Assembly: GCA_015520985.1 (NCBI GenBank)
Contig: WAOY01000064.1
Span: 1-6,028, forward strand
Length of the DNA: 6,028 nucleotides
Reading direction: 5' to 3'
DNA from: DHVE2 group archaeon
Lineage (GTDB): Archaea > Thermoplasmatota > Thermoplasmata > Thermoplasmatales > Aciduliprofundaceae
Position numbers and translations under genes: made by a program. Under the pieces are notes generated by a model that saw nothing but the letters and a program-made list of their open reading frames with translations, made no database searches and was not told where the DNA came from. Below are positions 1 to 5,370 of this stretch, one piece after another. Each line of letters opens with the position of its first letter. Within the stretch, counting starts at the first letter, position 1.

Positions 1-1
1 C

Positions 2-145
2 CTGAGTCATTACACGGCGTGCCGGCACGAAAACGGCAGTTACAGGGTCGTTTTCACCGCCTTCTCCTTTGAAGCGGTTGAGAAACACGACGCCACGGTG
101 GGTGCGGAGATGATGAGCGCCATTGTGCACTGGCTGGCGGGATGA
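2..145 (+). CDS. C-terminal fragment of an unidentified protein (5' end outside window)
   Basis: An open frame runs in from the left edge for 47 codons and stops at TGA 143-145. The segment YRVVFTAFSFEAVE, followed about 15 residues later by an amphipathic helix ending in VHWLAG, resembles the closing strand and helix of glutamine-amidotransferase-like or secreted peptidase-associated domains in archaeal surface proteins, which often end with a similar 'vvf..F.fea...IV.WL' pattern. This is family resemblance from memory, and the catalytic part is not visible, so no function is assigned. The next gene starts 46 bases downstream on the same strand, so co-transcription is possible. The reading frame is credible because its codon use matches the neighbours and it ends cleanly just before the next gene. 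Confidence 0.5.
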   Translation: MSHYTACRHENGSYRVVFTAFSFEAVEKHDATVGAEMMSAIVHWLAG

Positions 146-191
146 TGGCAAAAGAGATAAATGGGGATGCCGATACCTCCCGGGGATTGAA

Positions 192-881
192 ATGGACAGG
201 AGAACTATACTGATATTGGCCTCGGCGGTGGCGGCGATCGTGGTAATTGCGGCCCTCGTAGCAATGTCAGGGGGCATGGGCGGTTTGGGTGGTTCAAACA
301 ACGAAATTAAGCTGGTGGACTACGAGGTGTCTGCCGGTGATATATCTCCGGAGCTTACCCTCACCTTCTCGCAAAAACTGGACGAGTTCAACACCATAGA
401 GCTTCTGGACAGAGATTACAGGACCGTTGGAACCTGGGTGTACACCGGAGGGCCCCTGGGAGAATCTGCGAAGATAGAGAGGATAGATCCCCCGAACCTC
501 ATAGGGACGTACTACGTGGTCCTCAAGTGGAAGGGCGATGTGGTTCTGAACAGGAGCATATACTTCAAGGAGCCATCCCTCACCATCGTTGACTACCACC
601 TCAAAATAGACAGGAAGGGAGACACGGCATACCTGGAATTCGTGAACCTAACCCTGAGCGAGGAGGGGGATTCACCCTACTACTACAACAGGATACGCTG
701 GACCCTGGACGGCCAGGAGAGGAACGAGAAGATACCCATGGAGCATTTCTCCGTCGGGGAGAACAGGGAAATATCCGTACCCACAGCGTCCTTCGTGGAC
801 CCGGGGCAGCACACACTGGTGCTCCACCTGGATTACTTCGACCTGTACACCGTGACCGTGGTGCTCCACTTCACCGTGTGA
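192..881 (+). CDS. Unrecognised membrane-anchored protein with two beta-sandwich-like domains
   Basis: The protein is 229 residues and I do not recognise its family. Residues 1-4 (MDRR) are charged and are followed by a hydrophobic segment at about 5-25, then a Gly-rich linker at 27-34. This fits an uncleaved N-terminal anchor, or a signal peptide, with the rest outside the cell. The remainder is rich in alternating hydrophobic residues, as in beta sheets, and appears to form two domains of about 90-100 residues. These start with similar strands, LVDYEV (41-46) and IVDYHL (132-137), suggesting a degenerate tandem repeat. Two N-glycosylation sequons are present (N120-R-S, N152-L-T). The frame stays open upstream to an ATG at 123, but that start would overlap the previous gene and put 23 charged residues before the anchor, so ATG 192 is preferred. 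A weak GGGGAT lies 6 bases before it. Its stop abuts the stop of the convergent regulator gene. A link to the oxygen-defence genes is not evident. Confidence 0.75.
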   Translation: MDRRTILILASAVAAIVVIAALVAMSGGMGGLGGSNNEIKLVDYEVSAGDISPELTLTFSQKLDEFNTIELLDRDYRTVGTWVYTGGPLGESAKIERIDPPNLIGTYYVVLKWKGDVVLNRSIYFKEPSLTIVDYHLKIDRKGDTAYLEFVNLTLSEEGDSPYYYNRIRWTLDGQERNEKIPMEHFSVGENREISVPTASFVDPGQHTLVLHLDYFDLYTVTVVLHFTV

Positions 882-1304
882 TCACTTTATTCTCTCCATG
901 ATGATGGCTGGGCAGAGGTCCTTCACGCCCCTGATCTTCCCGATCTTCTTGGTGAGGAGTTCCAGGAGTTCCTCGCCGTCCCGCGCCCACACCTCGCACA
1001 TGATCATGTGATCTCCGGTAGATGTTGCGACCCACTGGACCTCCTCCATCTCGGCCAGCTTCTTTGCAACCTCGAGGAGGTACTTGGGCTCCGCATCCAG
1101 ACCCAGTATGGTGACGGACTTGTAGCCCATCTTCTTGGGATCCAGTTCAACGGTGTACTTCTTTATGACTCCAATTTTTTCGAGTTCGGATATCCTCTTC
1201 CTTATGGTGGCCTCCGTGACCCCGAGCTGCTTGGCTATCTCGGTGTACGGAGTCCTCGCATTTTCACGAAGAATCTCAATGATCTTCCTGTCCTTATCGT
1301 CCAT
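882..1304 (-). CDS. Lrp/AsnC-family transcriptional regulator
   Basis: The protein is 140 residues, the usual length for single-unit archaeal Lrp-type regulators. Residues 1-50 form the winged helix-turn-helix: MDDKDRKII, then TEIAKQLGVTEATIRKRI (21-38) as the HTH, and an ELEKIGVIKKYT wing (40-51). Residues about 62-140 form the RAM (AsnC ligand-binding) domain, with the GDHMIMCEV strand (97-105) and the helix DGEELLELL (109-117). Such proteins form dimers to octamers and bind palindromic operators, often overlapping TATA/BRE elements. ATG 1304 was chosen because the HTH begins at once after it and a TATA box lies 31 bases upstream; the frame extends to an ATG at 1412, but those residues are translated promoter DNA. 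It is divergent from the oxygen-defence operon across about 100 bp, so it probably controls that operon, itself, or both. C103 and C131 could in principle respond to redox state, but that is speculation. Confidence 0.93.
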   Translation of the reverse strand: MDDKDRKIIEILRENARTPYTEIAKQLGVTEATIRKRISELEKIGVIKKYTVELDPKKMGYKSVTILGLDAEPKYLLEVAKKLAEMEEVQWVATSTGDHMIMCEVWARDGEELLELLTKKIGKIRGVKDLCPAIIMERIK

Positions 1305-1327
1305 TACTGTTGTGTATGAGAACAAAC

Positions 1328-1335
1328 AATATAAA
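1328..1335 (-). promoter_or_regulatory. TATA box of the Lrp-type regulator gene
   Basis: On the minus strand this reads TTTATATT, preceded by the purine-rich CGAAAAAG as a BRE-like element. The first T of the box lies 31 bases before the A of the start codon at 1304, so transcription should begin at or within a base or two of the ATG, giving a leaderless mRNA. No Shine-Dalgarno site precedes the ATG, which agrees. Confidence 0.75.
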
Positions 1336-1374
1336 CTTTTTCGTGGTGGACACTTTTGTATATCGCACCAAAAA

Positions 1375-1382
1375 TTTATATA
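1375..1382 (+). promoter_or_regulatory. TATA box of the oxygen-defence operon
   Basis: The box is TTTATATA, close to the archaeal consensus, preceded by CAAAAA (1369-1374) as a BRE-like element. The first T lies 31 bases before the A of ATG 1406, so the first transcript is predicted to be leaderless. The genes further down the operon instead carry Shine-Dalgarno sites, a common archaeal arrangement. Confidence 0.8.
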
Positions 1383-1390
1383 GTTCGAAC
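1383..1390. promoter_or_regulatory. Candidate operator palindrome GTTCGAAC
   Basis: A perfect 8-base palindrome lies directly after the TATA box and before the predicted transcription start, where a bound repressor would block polymerase. A looser TTTTG-N10-CAAAA inverted repeat (1354-1373) lies just upstream, across the BRE. Either could be the target of the divergent Lrp-type protein. An 8-base palindrome occurs by chance roughly once in 256 positions, so the evidence is weak. Confidence 0.2.
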
Positions 1391-1405
1391 CCATTACCAT
1401 GGACG

Positions 1406-1915
1406 ATGACAAACATAAAGGTGGGGCTGCACAAAATAAACTACGGAATGTACGTGGTTTCCTCGAAGAAGGGCGATAAAATAAACGGGCAAATAGCGAA
1501 TACTGTGTTTCAACTCACACCGAAGCCCGTGCAGATAGCCACGAGCATAAACAAGGAGAACCTGACCTACGAGTACATCAAGGATAGTGGGGTGTTCGCC
1601 GTTTCGATCCTCTCAACGGAGGCGCCCTTCAAGCTTATCGGGCTATTCGGATTCCGCTCCGGGCGCGATGTGGACAAGTTCTCACAGGTGAAGTACAGGA
1701 TCGGAACTACAGGGGCTCCGATACTTGAAGAATACACCATCGCGTACCTGGAGGCGAAGGTCGTTAAGGAAGTGGACGTAGGATCCCACGTACTGTTCGT
1801 AGGTGAGGTGGTTGATGGCGATTCCCTGGGTGAGGGAGAGCCCATGACCTACGATTACTACCATCGCGTTGTCAAGGGCAAGACGCCCAAGAAGGCGGCA
1901 ACGTACCAAGAATGA
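1406..1915 (+). CDS. Flavin reductase-like (FMN-binding split-barrel) protein, likely electron donor to rubredoxin
   Basis: The protein is 169 residues and matches the flavin reductase-like domain family (ferric reductase/FeR type, Pfam PF01613). Diagnostic segments are INYGMYVVSS (13-22), NGQIANTVFQLT (27-38), VFAVSILS, LIGLFGFRSGRDVDKF and the closing PMTYDYYHRVVKGKTPKKA. These proteins bind FMN and pass electrons from NAD(P)H. Here the next two genes encode rubredoxin and a flavodiiron protein, so it probably acts as the NAD(P)H:rubredoxin reductase for oxygen reduction. In Moorella the same domain is fused to rubredoxin (Hrb) and feeds flavodiiron protein FprA. ATG 1406 is chosen because it follows the TATA box at the right distance for a leaderless mRNA and begins the conserved domain; the open frame upstream is promoter sequence. 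It is the first gene of the operon. Physiological substrate choice (ferric iron or rubredoxin) is inferred from context only. Confidence 0.9.
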   Translation: MTNIKVGLHKINYGMYVVSSKKGDKINGQIANTVFQLTPKPVQIATSINKENLTYEYIKDSGVFAVSILSTEAPFKLIGLFGFRSGRDVDKFSQVKYRIGTTGAPILEEYTIAYLEAKVVKEVDVGSHVLFVGEVVDGDSLGEGEPMTYDYYHRVVKGKTPKKAATYQE

Positions 1916-1918
1916 AAA

Positions 1919-1926
1919 GGAGGTGA
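1919..1926 (+). promoter_or_regulatory. Shine-Dalgarno site of rubredoxin
   Basis: GGAGGTGA matches the archaeal 16S rRNA 3' end and sits 4 bases before ATG 1931. It lies entirely in the 15-base gap after the flavin reductase stop, and it fixes the rubredoxin start as a separate initiation event. Confidence 0.85.
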
Positions 1927-1930
1927 GAGA

Positions 1931-2092
1931 ATGAAGTATAGGTGCACGATATGCGGATATATATACGACCCGGCGGTTGGAGATCCCGACAGCGAGATCC
2001 CGGCGGGCACGCCCTTTGAGGATCTGCCCGACACGTGGGTATGTCCGATCTGCGGCGCTTCCAAGGATCTCTTCGAGCCGGTGGGTGAGTGA
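1931..2092 (+). CDS. Rubredoxin
   Basis: This small gene encodes 53 residues, the normal size of rubredoxin. The single iron is held by two knuckles, C5-T-I-C8-G-Y and C38-P-I-C41-G, and the connecting part has the typical YDPAVGDPD (12-20), [11 protein letters not shown] (23-33) and DTWVCP (34-39) segments. It is a soluble one-electron carrier. Placed between a flavin reductase-like protein and a flavodiiron protein, it is most likely the direct donor to the latter, and it may also serve the rubrerythrin and the ferritin-like protein encoded downstream. It is in the same frame as the upstream gene. Its stop lies two bases before ATG 2095 of the next gene, implying translational coupling. I am very sure of the family; partner assignment is by neighbourhood. 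Confidence 0.97.
   Translation: MKYRCTICGYIYDPAVGDPDSEIPAGTPFEDLPDTWVCPICGASKDLFEPVGE
2084..2088 (+). promoter_or_regulatory. Shine-Dalgarno site deciding the flavodiiron protein start
   Basis: GGTGA inside the last rubredoxin codons lies 6 bases before ATG 2095. The alternative in-frame GTG at 2089 starts immediately after it and could not use it, so ATG 2095 is favoured. Confidence 0.6.
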
Positions 2093-2094
2093 AG

Positions 2095-3279
2095 ATGATA
2101 AGGAAGATGGCGGAAGGGGTGTACAACGTAGGCGCAATTGACTGGGAGCGTACGCTATTCGACGAGATCGTCTCGACTCCACAGGGCACGAGCTACAATG
2201 CTTACCTGATACTGGGTTCGGAGAAAATAGCCCTCGTTGATACAGTTGAACCGGAGAAGGTTGATCAGCTCTTGGCGAATCTTGAGGAACTGGGCGTGGA
2301 GAGAATAGACTACATCGTGTCCAACCACGCGGAGCAGGATCATTCCGGCGCGATTCCCATTCTCCTTGAGAAATACCCCGGTGCGAAGGTCGTTACGAAT
2401 GCCAAGTGCAAGGCCTTCGAGATGGACCTTCTGCACCTCAAGGACGAGGATTTCATAGTGATAAAGGAGGGAGATACCCTAGACCTCGGCGGCAAGACGC
2501 TCAAATTCGTCTTTACTCCCTGGGTGCACTGGCCTGAAACCATGACCACGTTCCTGGTTGAGGACCGCATCGCCTTCACCTGCGACTTCTTCGGATCCCA
2601 CGCAGCGACAACGCACACATTCGCTGAGCAGTACGATCGGATATACCATGAGGCGAAGAGGTACTACGCGGAGATCATGATGCCCTTCCGCCAGACCATC
2701 GGGAGAAACATAAAGAAGATAGAGGAACTCGAACCGAGGATAATAGCGCCCAGCCACGGACCAGCGTACAGCGACCCGAAATTCATCATAGACGCGTACA
2801 AGGAATGGATTTCTGAGAAGACGAAGAACGAGGCTCTCGTGCTTTATGTATCCATGCACGGCAGCACCAAGAAGATGGTGGATGCCCTGGTGGATTACCT
2901 CGGAGAGGAGGGCGTGGAGGTGAAGGTCCGCGATCTAGTCCACGCGGACATGGGAGAAATCGCAATTGATCTCGTTGACGTCACCACTCTAATCATTGCA
3001 ACGCCCACGATGCTCGCGGGACCGCACCCCAGCGCGGTGTATGCGGCATACCTCGCCAATGCCCTGAGGCCCAAGGTGAAGGTCGTGGGTATCATGGGCT
3101 CCTACGGCTGGGGCGGAAGGACCGTGGACATACTCAAGGCAAATTTGGGCTCTTTGCGCGTGGAGCTGCTCGAACCCCTGCTGATCAAGGGACTTCCAAA
3201 GGATGAAGATTACGGGAAGATACGCGAGTTCGCGAAGAAAATTGCGGAAAAGCATCGCGAATTGGGGGTGATGGGATGA
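2095..3279 (+). CDS. fprA: Flavodiiron protein (class A, rubredoxin:oxygen/NO oxidoreductase)
   Basis: The protein is 394 residues, typical of class A flavodiiron proteins. Residues about 1-245 form the metallo-beta-lactamase-like diiron domain. All expected ligands are visible: H78-x-E80-x-D82-H83, H145 (in TPWVHWPE), D164 (in TCDFFGSH) and H221 (in PSHGP). Residues about 246-394 form a flavodoxin domain with the FMN phosphate loop SMHGSTKK (253-260), the TPTMLAG segment and GSYGWGGR. The enzyme reduces O2 to water, or NO to N2O, in the cytoplasm using rubredoxin. The adjacent rubredoxin and flavin reductase genes favour the oxygen role here. A GTG start at 2089, overlapping the rubredoxin stop, would add two residues and is less likely. 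The 3' end overlaps the peroxiredoxin start by four bases (ATGA). Ligands are complete, so it is presumably active; O2 versus NO preference cannot be read from the sequence. Confidence 0.96.
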   Translation: MIRKMAEGVYNVGAIDWERTLFDEIVSTPQGTSYNAYLILGSEKIALVDTVEPEKVDQLLANLEELGVERIDYIVSNHAEQDHSGAIPILLEKYPGAKVVTNAKCKAFEMDLLHLKDEDFIVIKEGDTLDLGGKTLKFVFTPWVHWPETMTTFLVEDRIAFTCDFFGSHAATTHTFAEQYDRIYHEAKRYYAEIMMPFRQTIGRNIKKIEELEPRIIAPSHGPAYSDPKFIIDAYKEWISEKTKNEALVLYVSMHGSTKKMVDALVDYLGEEGVEVKVRDLVHADMGEIAIDLVDVTTLIIATPTMLAGPHPSAVYAAYLANALRPKVKVVGIMGSYGWGGRTVDILKANLGSLRVELLEPLLIKGLPKDEDYGKIREFAKKIAEKHRELGVMG

Positions 3280-3746
3280 TGCGCGAGGCCCCGGATTTCT
3301 GCCTGCCGGATCACGAGGGAAAGGAGCACTGCCTCCACGACTTCCGGGGGAAGTGGGTCGTCCTTTACTTCTATCCAAAGGACAACACATCCGGCTGCAC
3401 CCGCGAGGCTAAGGAATTCACCGAGAATAAGGAAGAGTTTGAGAAACTGGGCGCCGTGATAATAGGGATAAGCAAGGACTCCCCGAAGAGCCATGCGAAG
3501 TTCATAGAGAAGCATGGCCTCAAAATCCTGCTGCTCAGCGACGAGAAGCATGAGGTTATAGAGAAATACGGCGCCTGGGGAAAGAAGAAGAGGTACGGAA
3601 AGGAGTACTTCGGTACGATAAGGAGCACATTCCTGATAAATCCCGATGGTAAGATAGTTAGGGAGTGGAAGAACGTCAGGGTAGCGGGACATGTTGAAGA
3701 GGTTCTCGCGGCCCTCAAAGAGGAGGTGAGCAAAAATGAATCTTGA
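3276..3746 (+). CDS. bcp: Peroxiredoxin of the BCP/PrxQ subfamily
   Basis: The protein is 156 residues, standard for this subfamily. The thioredoxin fold carries APDFCLPD (5-12), the active-site loop YPKDNTSGCTREAKEF (33-48) with peroxidatic C41 and T38, and R116 in GTIRSTFLINPDG as the conserved active-site arginine. It reduces H2O2 and organic peroxides in the cytoplasm. Two points are odd: the usual TPGC is TSGC, and position 46, where many PrxQ proteins have the resolving cysteine (C-x4-C), is lysine. The only other cysteines are C9 and C19, so it is either a 1-Cys enzyme or uses an unusual partner. It overlaps the flavodiiron gene by four bases; GGTGA four bases before ATG 3276 supports that start over the adjacent ATG 3279. 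The reducing partner is unknown; no thioredoxin is encoded in the window. Confidence 0.95.
   Translation: MMREAPDFCLPDHEGKEHCLHDFRGKWVVLYFYPKDNTSGCTREAKEFTENKEEFEKLGAVIIGISKDSPKSHAKFIEKHGLKILLLSDEKHEVIEKYGAWGKKKRYGKEYFGTIRSTFLINPDGKIVREWKNVRVAGHVEEVLAALKEEVSKNES
3722..3729 (+). promoter_or_regulatory. Shine-Dalgarno site of the ferritin-like gene
   Basis: GGAGGTGA lies within the end of the peroxiredoxin gene, 6 bases before ATG 3736. It supports a true start that overlaps the upstream gene by 11 bases. Confidence 0.8.
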
Positions 3747-4224
3747 GGATTACAACCTGAAGACCCTGCTCCTCGCAGCCATAAAAAGCGAGGTTGAGAG
3801 CAAAAGAGTGTACGAAGATCTGGCAAACAGGGTGAAGAACGCCCTGCTCAAGGAGAGACTACTCTTCCTGGCCGGGGAGGAGGACAAGCATCGCGCGTTC
3901 CTGGAGGCGCTGTACAGGCAGAAGTTCCCAGACGAGGAGATCGTGCTGCCTGAGAAAACGCCTGTGCCTCTGCCGGAGGTGGACGCCTCCGAGGATAGGC
4001 TGCTGAGCGAGATAATAGAGGATGCGATGAAAGCGGAGCTGGCTGCGAAGGATTTCTACGAGAGTCTGAAGGACCTGCTCAAGGATGAGAACAACAGGAA
4101 GATGCTTCAAATCCTGGCGAATATGGAGCAGGGCCATTACGACATCCTCGCCAAGGAGTTGGAGAATTTGAAGACGTTCGAGAACTATGATGAGTACTGG
4201 CCCATGATGCACGTGGGCCCATAA
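3736..4224 (+). CDS. Ferritin-like diiron protein (rubrerythrin-type domain without rubredoxin)
   Basis: The protein is 162 residues and almost wholly helical. It contains two ligand pairs of a four-helix diiron bundle: E19 in AIKSEVES with E49-x-x-H52 in GEEDKHRAF, then E101 in [10 protein letters not shown] with E131-x-x-H134 in MEQGHYDIL. This spacing is that of the rubrerythrin-like branch of the ferritin superfamily. A Pro-rich linker (about 72-82, [11 protein letters not shown]) separates the helix pairs. There are no cysteines, so it lacks the FeS4 domain of full rubrerythrins and would need an outside donor, for which the operon's own rubredoxin is a natural candidate. A role as a peroxidase or iron oxidase is likely from family and context but not proven. 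The C-terminal tail, [14 protein letters not shown], is extended and aromatic. It is clearly different in sequence from the true rubrerythrin encoded next, so it is not a recent duplicate. Confidence 0.88.
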   Translation: MNLEDYNLKTLLLAAIKSEVESKRVYEDLANRVKNALLKERLLFLAGEEDKHRAFLEALYRQKFPDEEIVLPEKTPVPLPEVDASEDRLLSEIIEDAMKAELAAKDFYESLKDLLKDENNRKMLQILANMEQGHYDILAKELENLKTFENYDEYWPMMHVGP

Positions 4225-4225
4225 A

Positions 4226-4233
4226 GGAGGTGA
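4226..4233 (+). promoter_or_regulatory. Shine-Dalgarno site of rubrerythrin
   Basis: GGAGGTGA sits 4 bases before ATG 4238, in the 13-base gap after the ferritin-like gene. Gap, sequence and spacing are the same type as at the rubredoxin gene. Confidence 0.85.
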
Positions 4234-4237
4234 AAAA

Positions 4238-4744
4238 ATGAGAAAGATGGTGCAGAAAAGTTTGGAAGAGGCCTTCGCGGGAGAGAGCATGGCTCATATG
4301 AAGTACACAATCTTCGCGGAAGTCGCTGAGAAAGAGGGTAAGAAGAACATCGCGCGATTATTCAGGGCGATTGCCTACGCTGAATTCGTTCACGCGAAGA
4401 ACCACGCCAGGAATCTCGGGTACATAAAGAGCACAGAGGAAAATCTCGAGACTGCAATAGGGGGCGAGACCTTCGAAGTGGAAGACATGTACCCCGCGTA
4501 CAAGGCGATAGCGGAGTACTTCGGGGAGAAGGGCGCGGTGAGGTCCATAGACTACGCGCTGAGCGCGGAGAAGATCCACGCAGAGATGTACAGCGATGCC
4601 AAGGAGAAGGCTGCGCAGGGTGAGGATATCGAAGAGAAGGACATCTACATCTGCCCGGTGTGCGGCTACACTTACATGGGCGATGACCCGCCGGAGAAGT
4701 GCCCGGTCTGCAACGCACCCCGTGACATGTTCGTGAAGTTCTGA
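4238..4744 (+). CDS. rbr: Rubrerythrin (NADH/rubredoxin-linked peroxidase)
   Basis: The protein is 168 residues with both classical parts. The diiron four-helix bundle spans about 1-130. Probable ligands are E16 ([11 protein letters not shown]), E49 and H52 (AEFVHAKNH), acidic residues around E77-E82, and E111 and H114 ([10 protein letters not shown]). A C-terminal rubredoxin-like FeS4 domain follows, with C139-x-x-C142 (ICPVCGYTY) and C155-x-x-C158 ([11 protein letters not shown]). Rubrerythrins reduce H2O2 to water in the cytoplasm of anaerobes; electrons enter through the FeS4 site, usually from rubredoxin or a NAD(P)H reductase, both of which are available upstream in this operon. The AEFVHAKNH and [18 protein letters not shown] segments are highly characteristic of the family, so the assignment is secure. 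Start ATG 4238 has a strong Shine-Dalgarno site. The downstream gene begins 11 bases after the stop. Confidence 0.97.
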   Translation: MRKMVQKSLEEAFAGESMAHMKYTIFAEVAEKEGKKNIARLFRAIAYAEFVHAKNHARNLGYIKSTEENLETAIGGETFEVEDMYPAYKAIAEYFGEKGAVRSIDYALSAEKIHAEMYSDAKEKAAQGEDIEEKDIYICPVCGYTYMGDDPPEKCPVCNAPRDMFVKF

Positions 4745-4755
4745 GGTGCGGAGCC

Positions 4756-5355
4756 ATGGATGAGGTTATCGTGGACGTCAGGAGCCGGCACGAGTACCTG
4801 AAGAAGCACGTAAAGGGAGCGATAAACATACCCCATTTCGACCTTGAACTGTACAAAGAGTTCCTGAAATCGCTGTGCAAAAATACCCGCGTGGCGGTTT
4901 ACTGCGGAACCGAACACCGCGCGAGGATCGCGGAGAGAAAGCTCAGGGAGATGGGCATAGAGGCGAGAATAATCACCACGGAGGAACTGAAGGACAGAGA
5001 ATGGGAAGGTACCGATGTGGTATGCGCCATGAACTTCGTCCGCGTCAGGCCCGGGCACGAGGAGGAATTTGAGAAGGTAGCGAAGAATCTCTGCAGGGCA
5101 ACTGAGGAATTTCCCGGCTTCCTGGGCTCACAGCTCCTCAGGGTGAGCGGCGTGAGCGCCATCGGCTCCGGGCTCCCGGGGGACATGAAGGACATGGAAA
5201 TCAATCCAACCAAGTACGTAATACTCACGTACTGGGAGTCCAAGGACGTCCACGAGAAATCTCATCTCGAGGATATGTTCCGCAGGGCATTCCAGGAGAT
5301 GCCCCCGCACCTCGCGGAGATGCCCTACGAGGAGTTCTACGAGATATTGAGGTGA
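4756..5355 (+). CDS. Rhodanese domain fused to an ABM (antibiotic biosynthesis monooxygenase-like) domain
   Basis: The protein is 199 residues with two domains. Residues 1-85 are a compact rhodanese: VDVRSRHEY (6-14), HVKGAINIPH (18-27) and the active-site loop C50-GTEH-R55, a six-residue loop suited to sulfur transfer through a persulfide on C50. Residues 88-199 resemble the ABM dimeric alpha/beta barrel (Pfam PF03992): MNFVRVRPGHEEEFEKV (92-108), FPGFLGSQLLRV (119-130) and YVILTYWESKDV (154-165). Some members, such as IsdG, degrade heme. Compared from memory with IsdG, the Asn is kept (N93), but the positions of the catalytic Trp and His seem to be S169 and F179. A longer loop (131-153) separates two strands. 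GAGGTG lies 7 bases before ATG 4756. The place between rubrerythrin and katG suggests a stress or heme-related job; the true reaction is unknown. Confidence 0.82.
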   Translation: MDEVIVDVRSRHEYLKKHVKGAINIPHFDLELYKEFLKSLCKNTRVAVYCGTEHRARIAERKLREMGIEARIITTEELKDREWEGTDVVCAMNFVRVRPGHEEEFEKVAKNLCRATEEFPGFLGSQLLRVSGVSAIGSGLPGDMKDMEINPTKYVILTYWESKDVHEKSHLEDMFRRAFQEMPPHLAEMPYEEFYEILR

Positions 5356-5370
5356 AAAGGGAGGAGGAGA

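Noticed and set aside
123..191. Longer start (ATG 123) for the anchored protein.
   Set aside because: It would overlap the upstream gene and put a charged, cysteine-containing stretch before the membrane segment; ATG 192 gives a standard anchor.
1396..1401. CCATGG palindrome near the operon start as an operator.
   Set aside because: Six-base palindromes are common, and it is not matched by any other symmetric sequence around it.
1399..1482. Short plus-strand ORF starting at ATG 1399 (27 codons, MDDDKHKGG...), seven bases before the flavin reductase start.
   Set aside because: It lies in another frame, the predicted transcription start is about 1405, after this ATG, and it has no Shine-Dalgarno site. 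Likeness of its first residues to the Lrp start is chance.
1955..1966. TATATATA-rich stretch inside the rubredoxin gene as an internal promoter for the flavodiiron gene.
   Set aside because: It encodes the conserved GYIYDP of rubredoxin. The predicted start would fall about 100 bases before the flavodiiron ATG, which already has a Shine-Dalgarno site and tight coupling.
2089..2094. GTG 2089 as start of the flavodiiron protein, overlapping the rubredoxin stop (GTGA).
   Set aside because: It directly follows GGTGA with no spacing, whereas ATG 2095 has 6 bases. It remains possible and would add only two residues.
2479..2859. Long antisense open frames, here and at 3859-4290, 3210-3692, 4362-4880 and 5389-5844.
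   Set aside because: Each lies opposite a secure gene, shows no recognisable domain, and arises from codon bias of the real frame.
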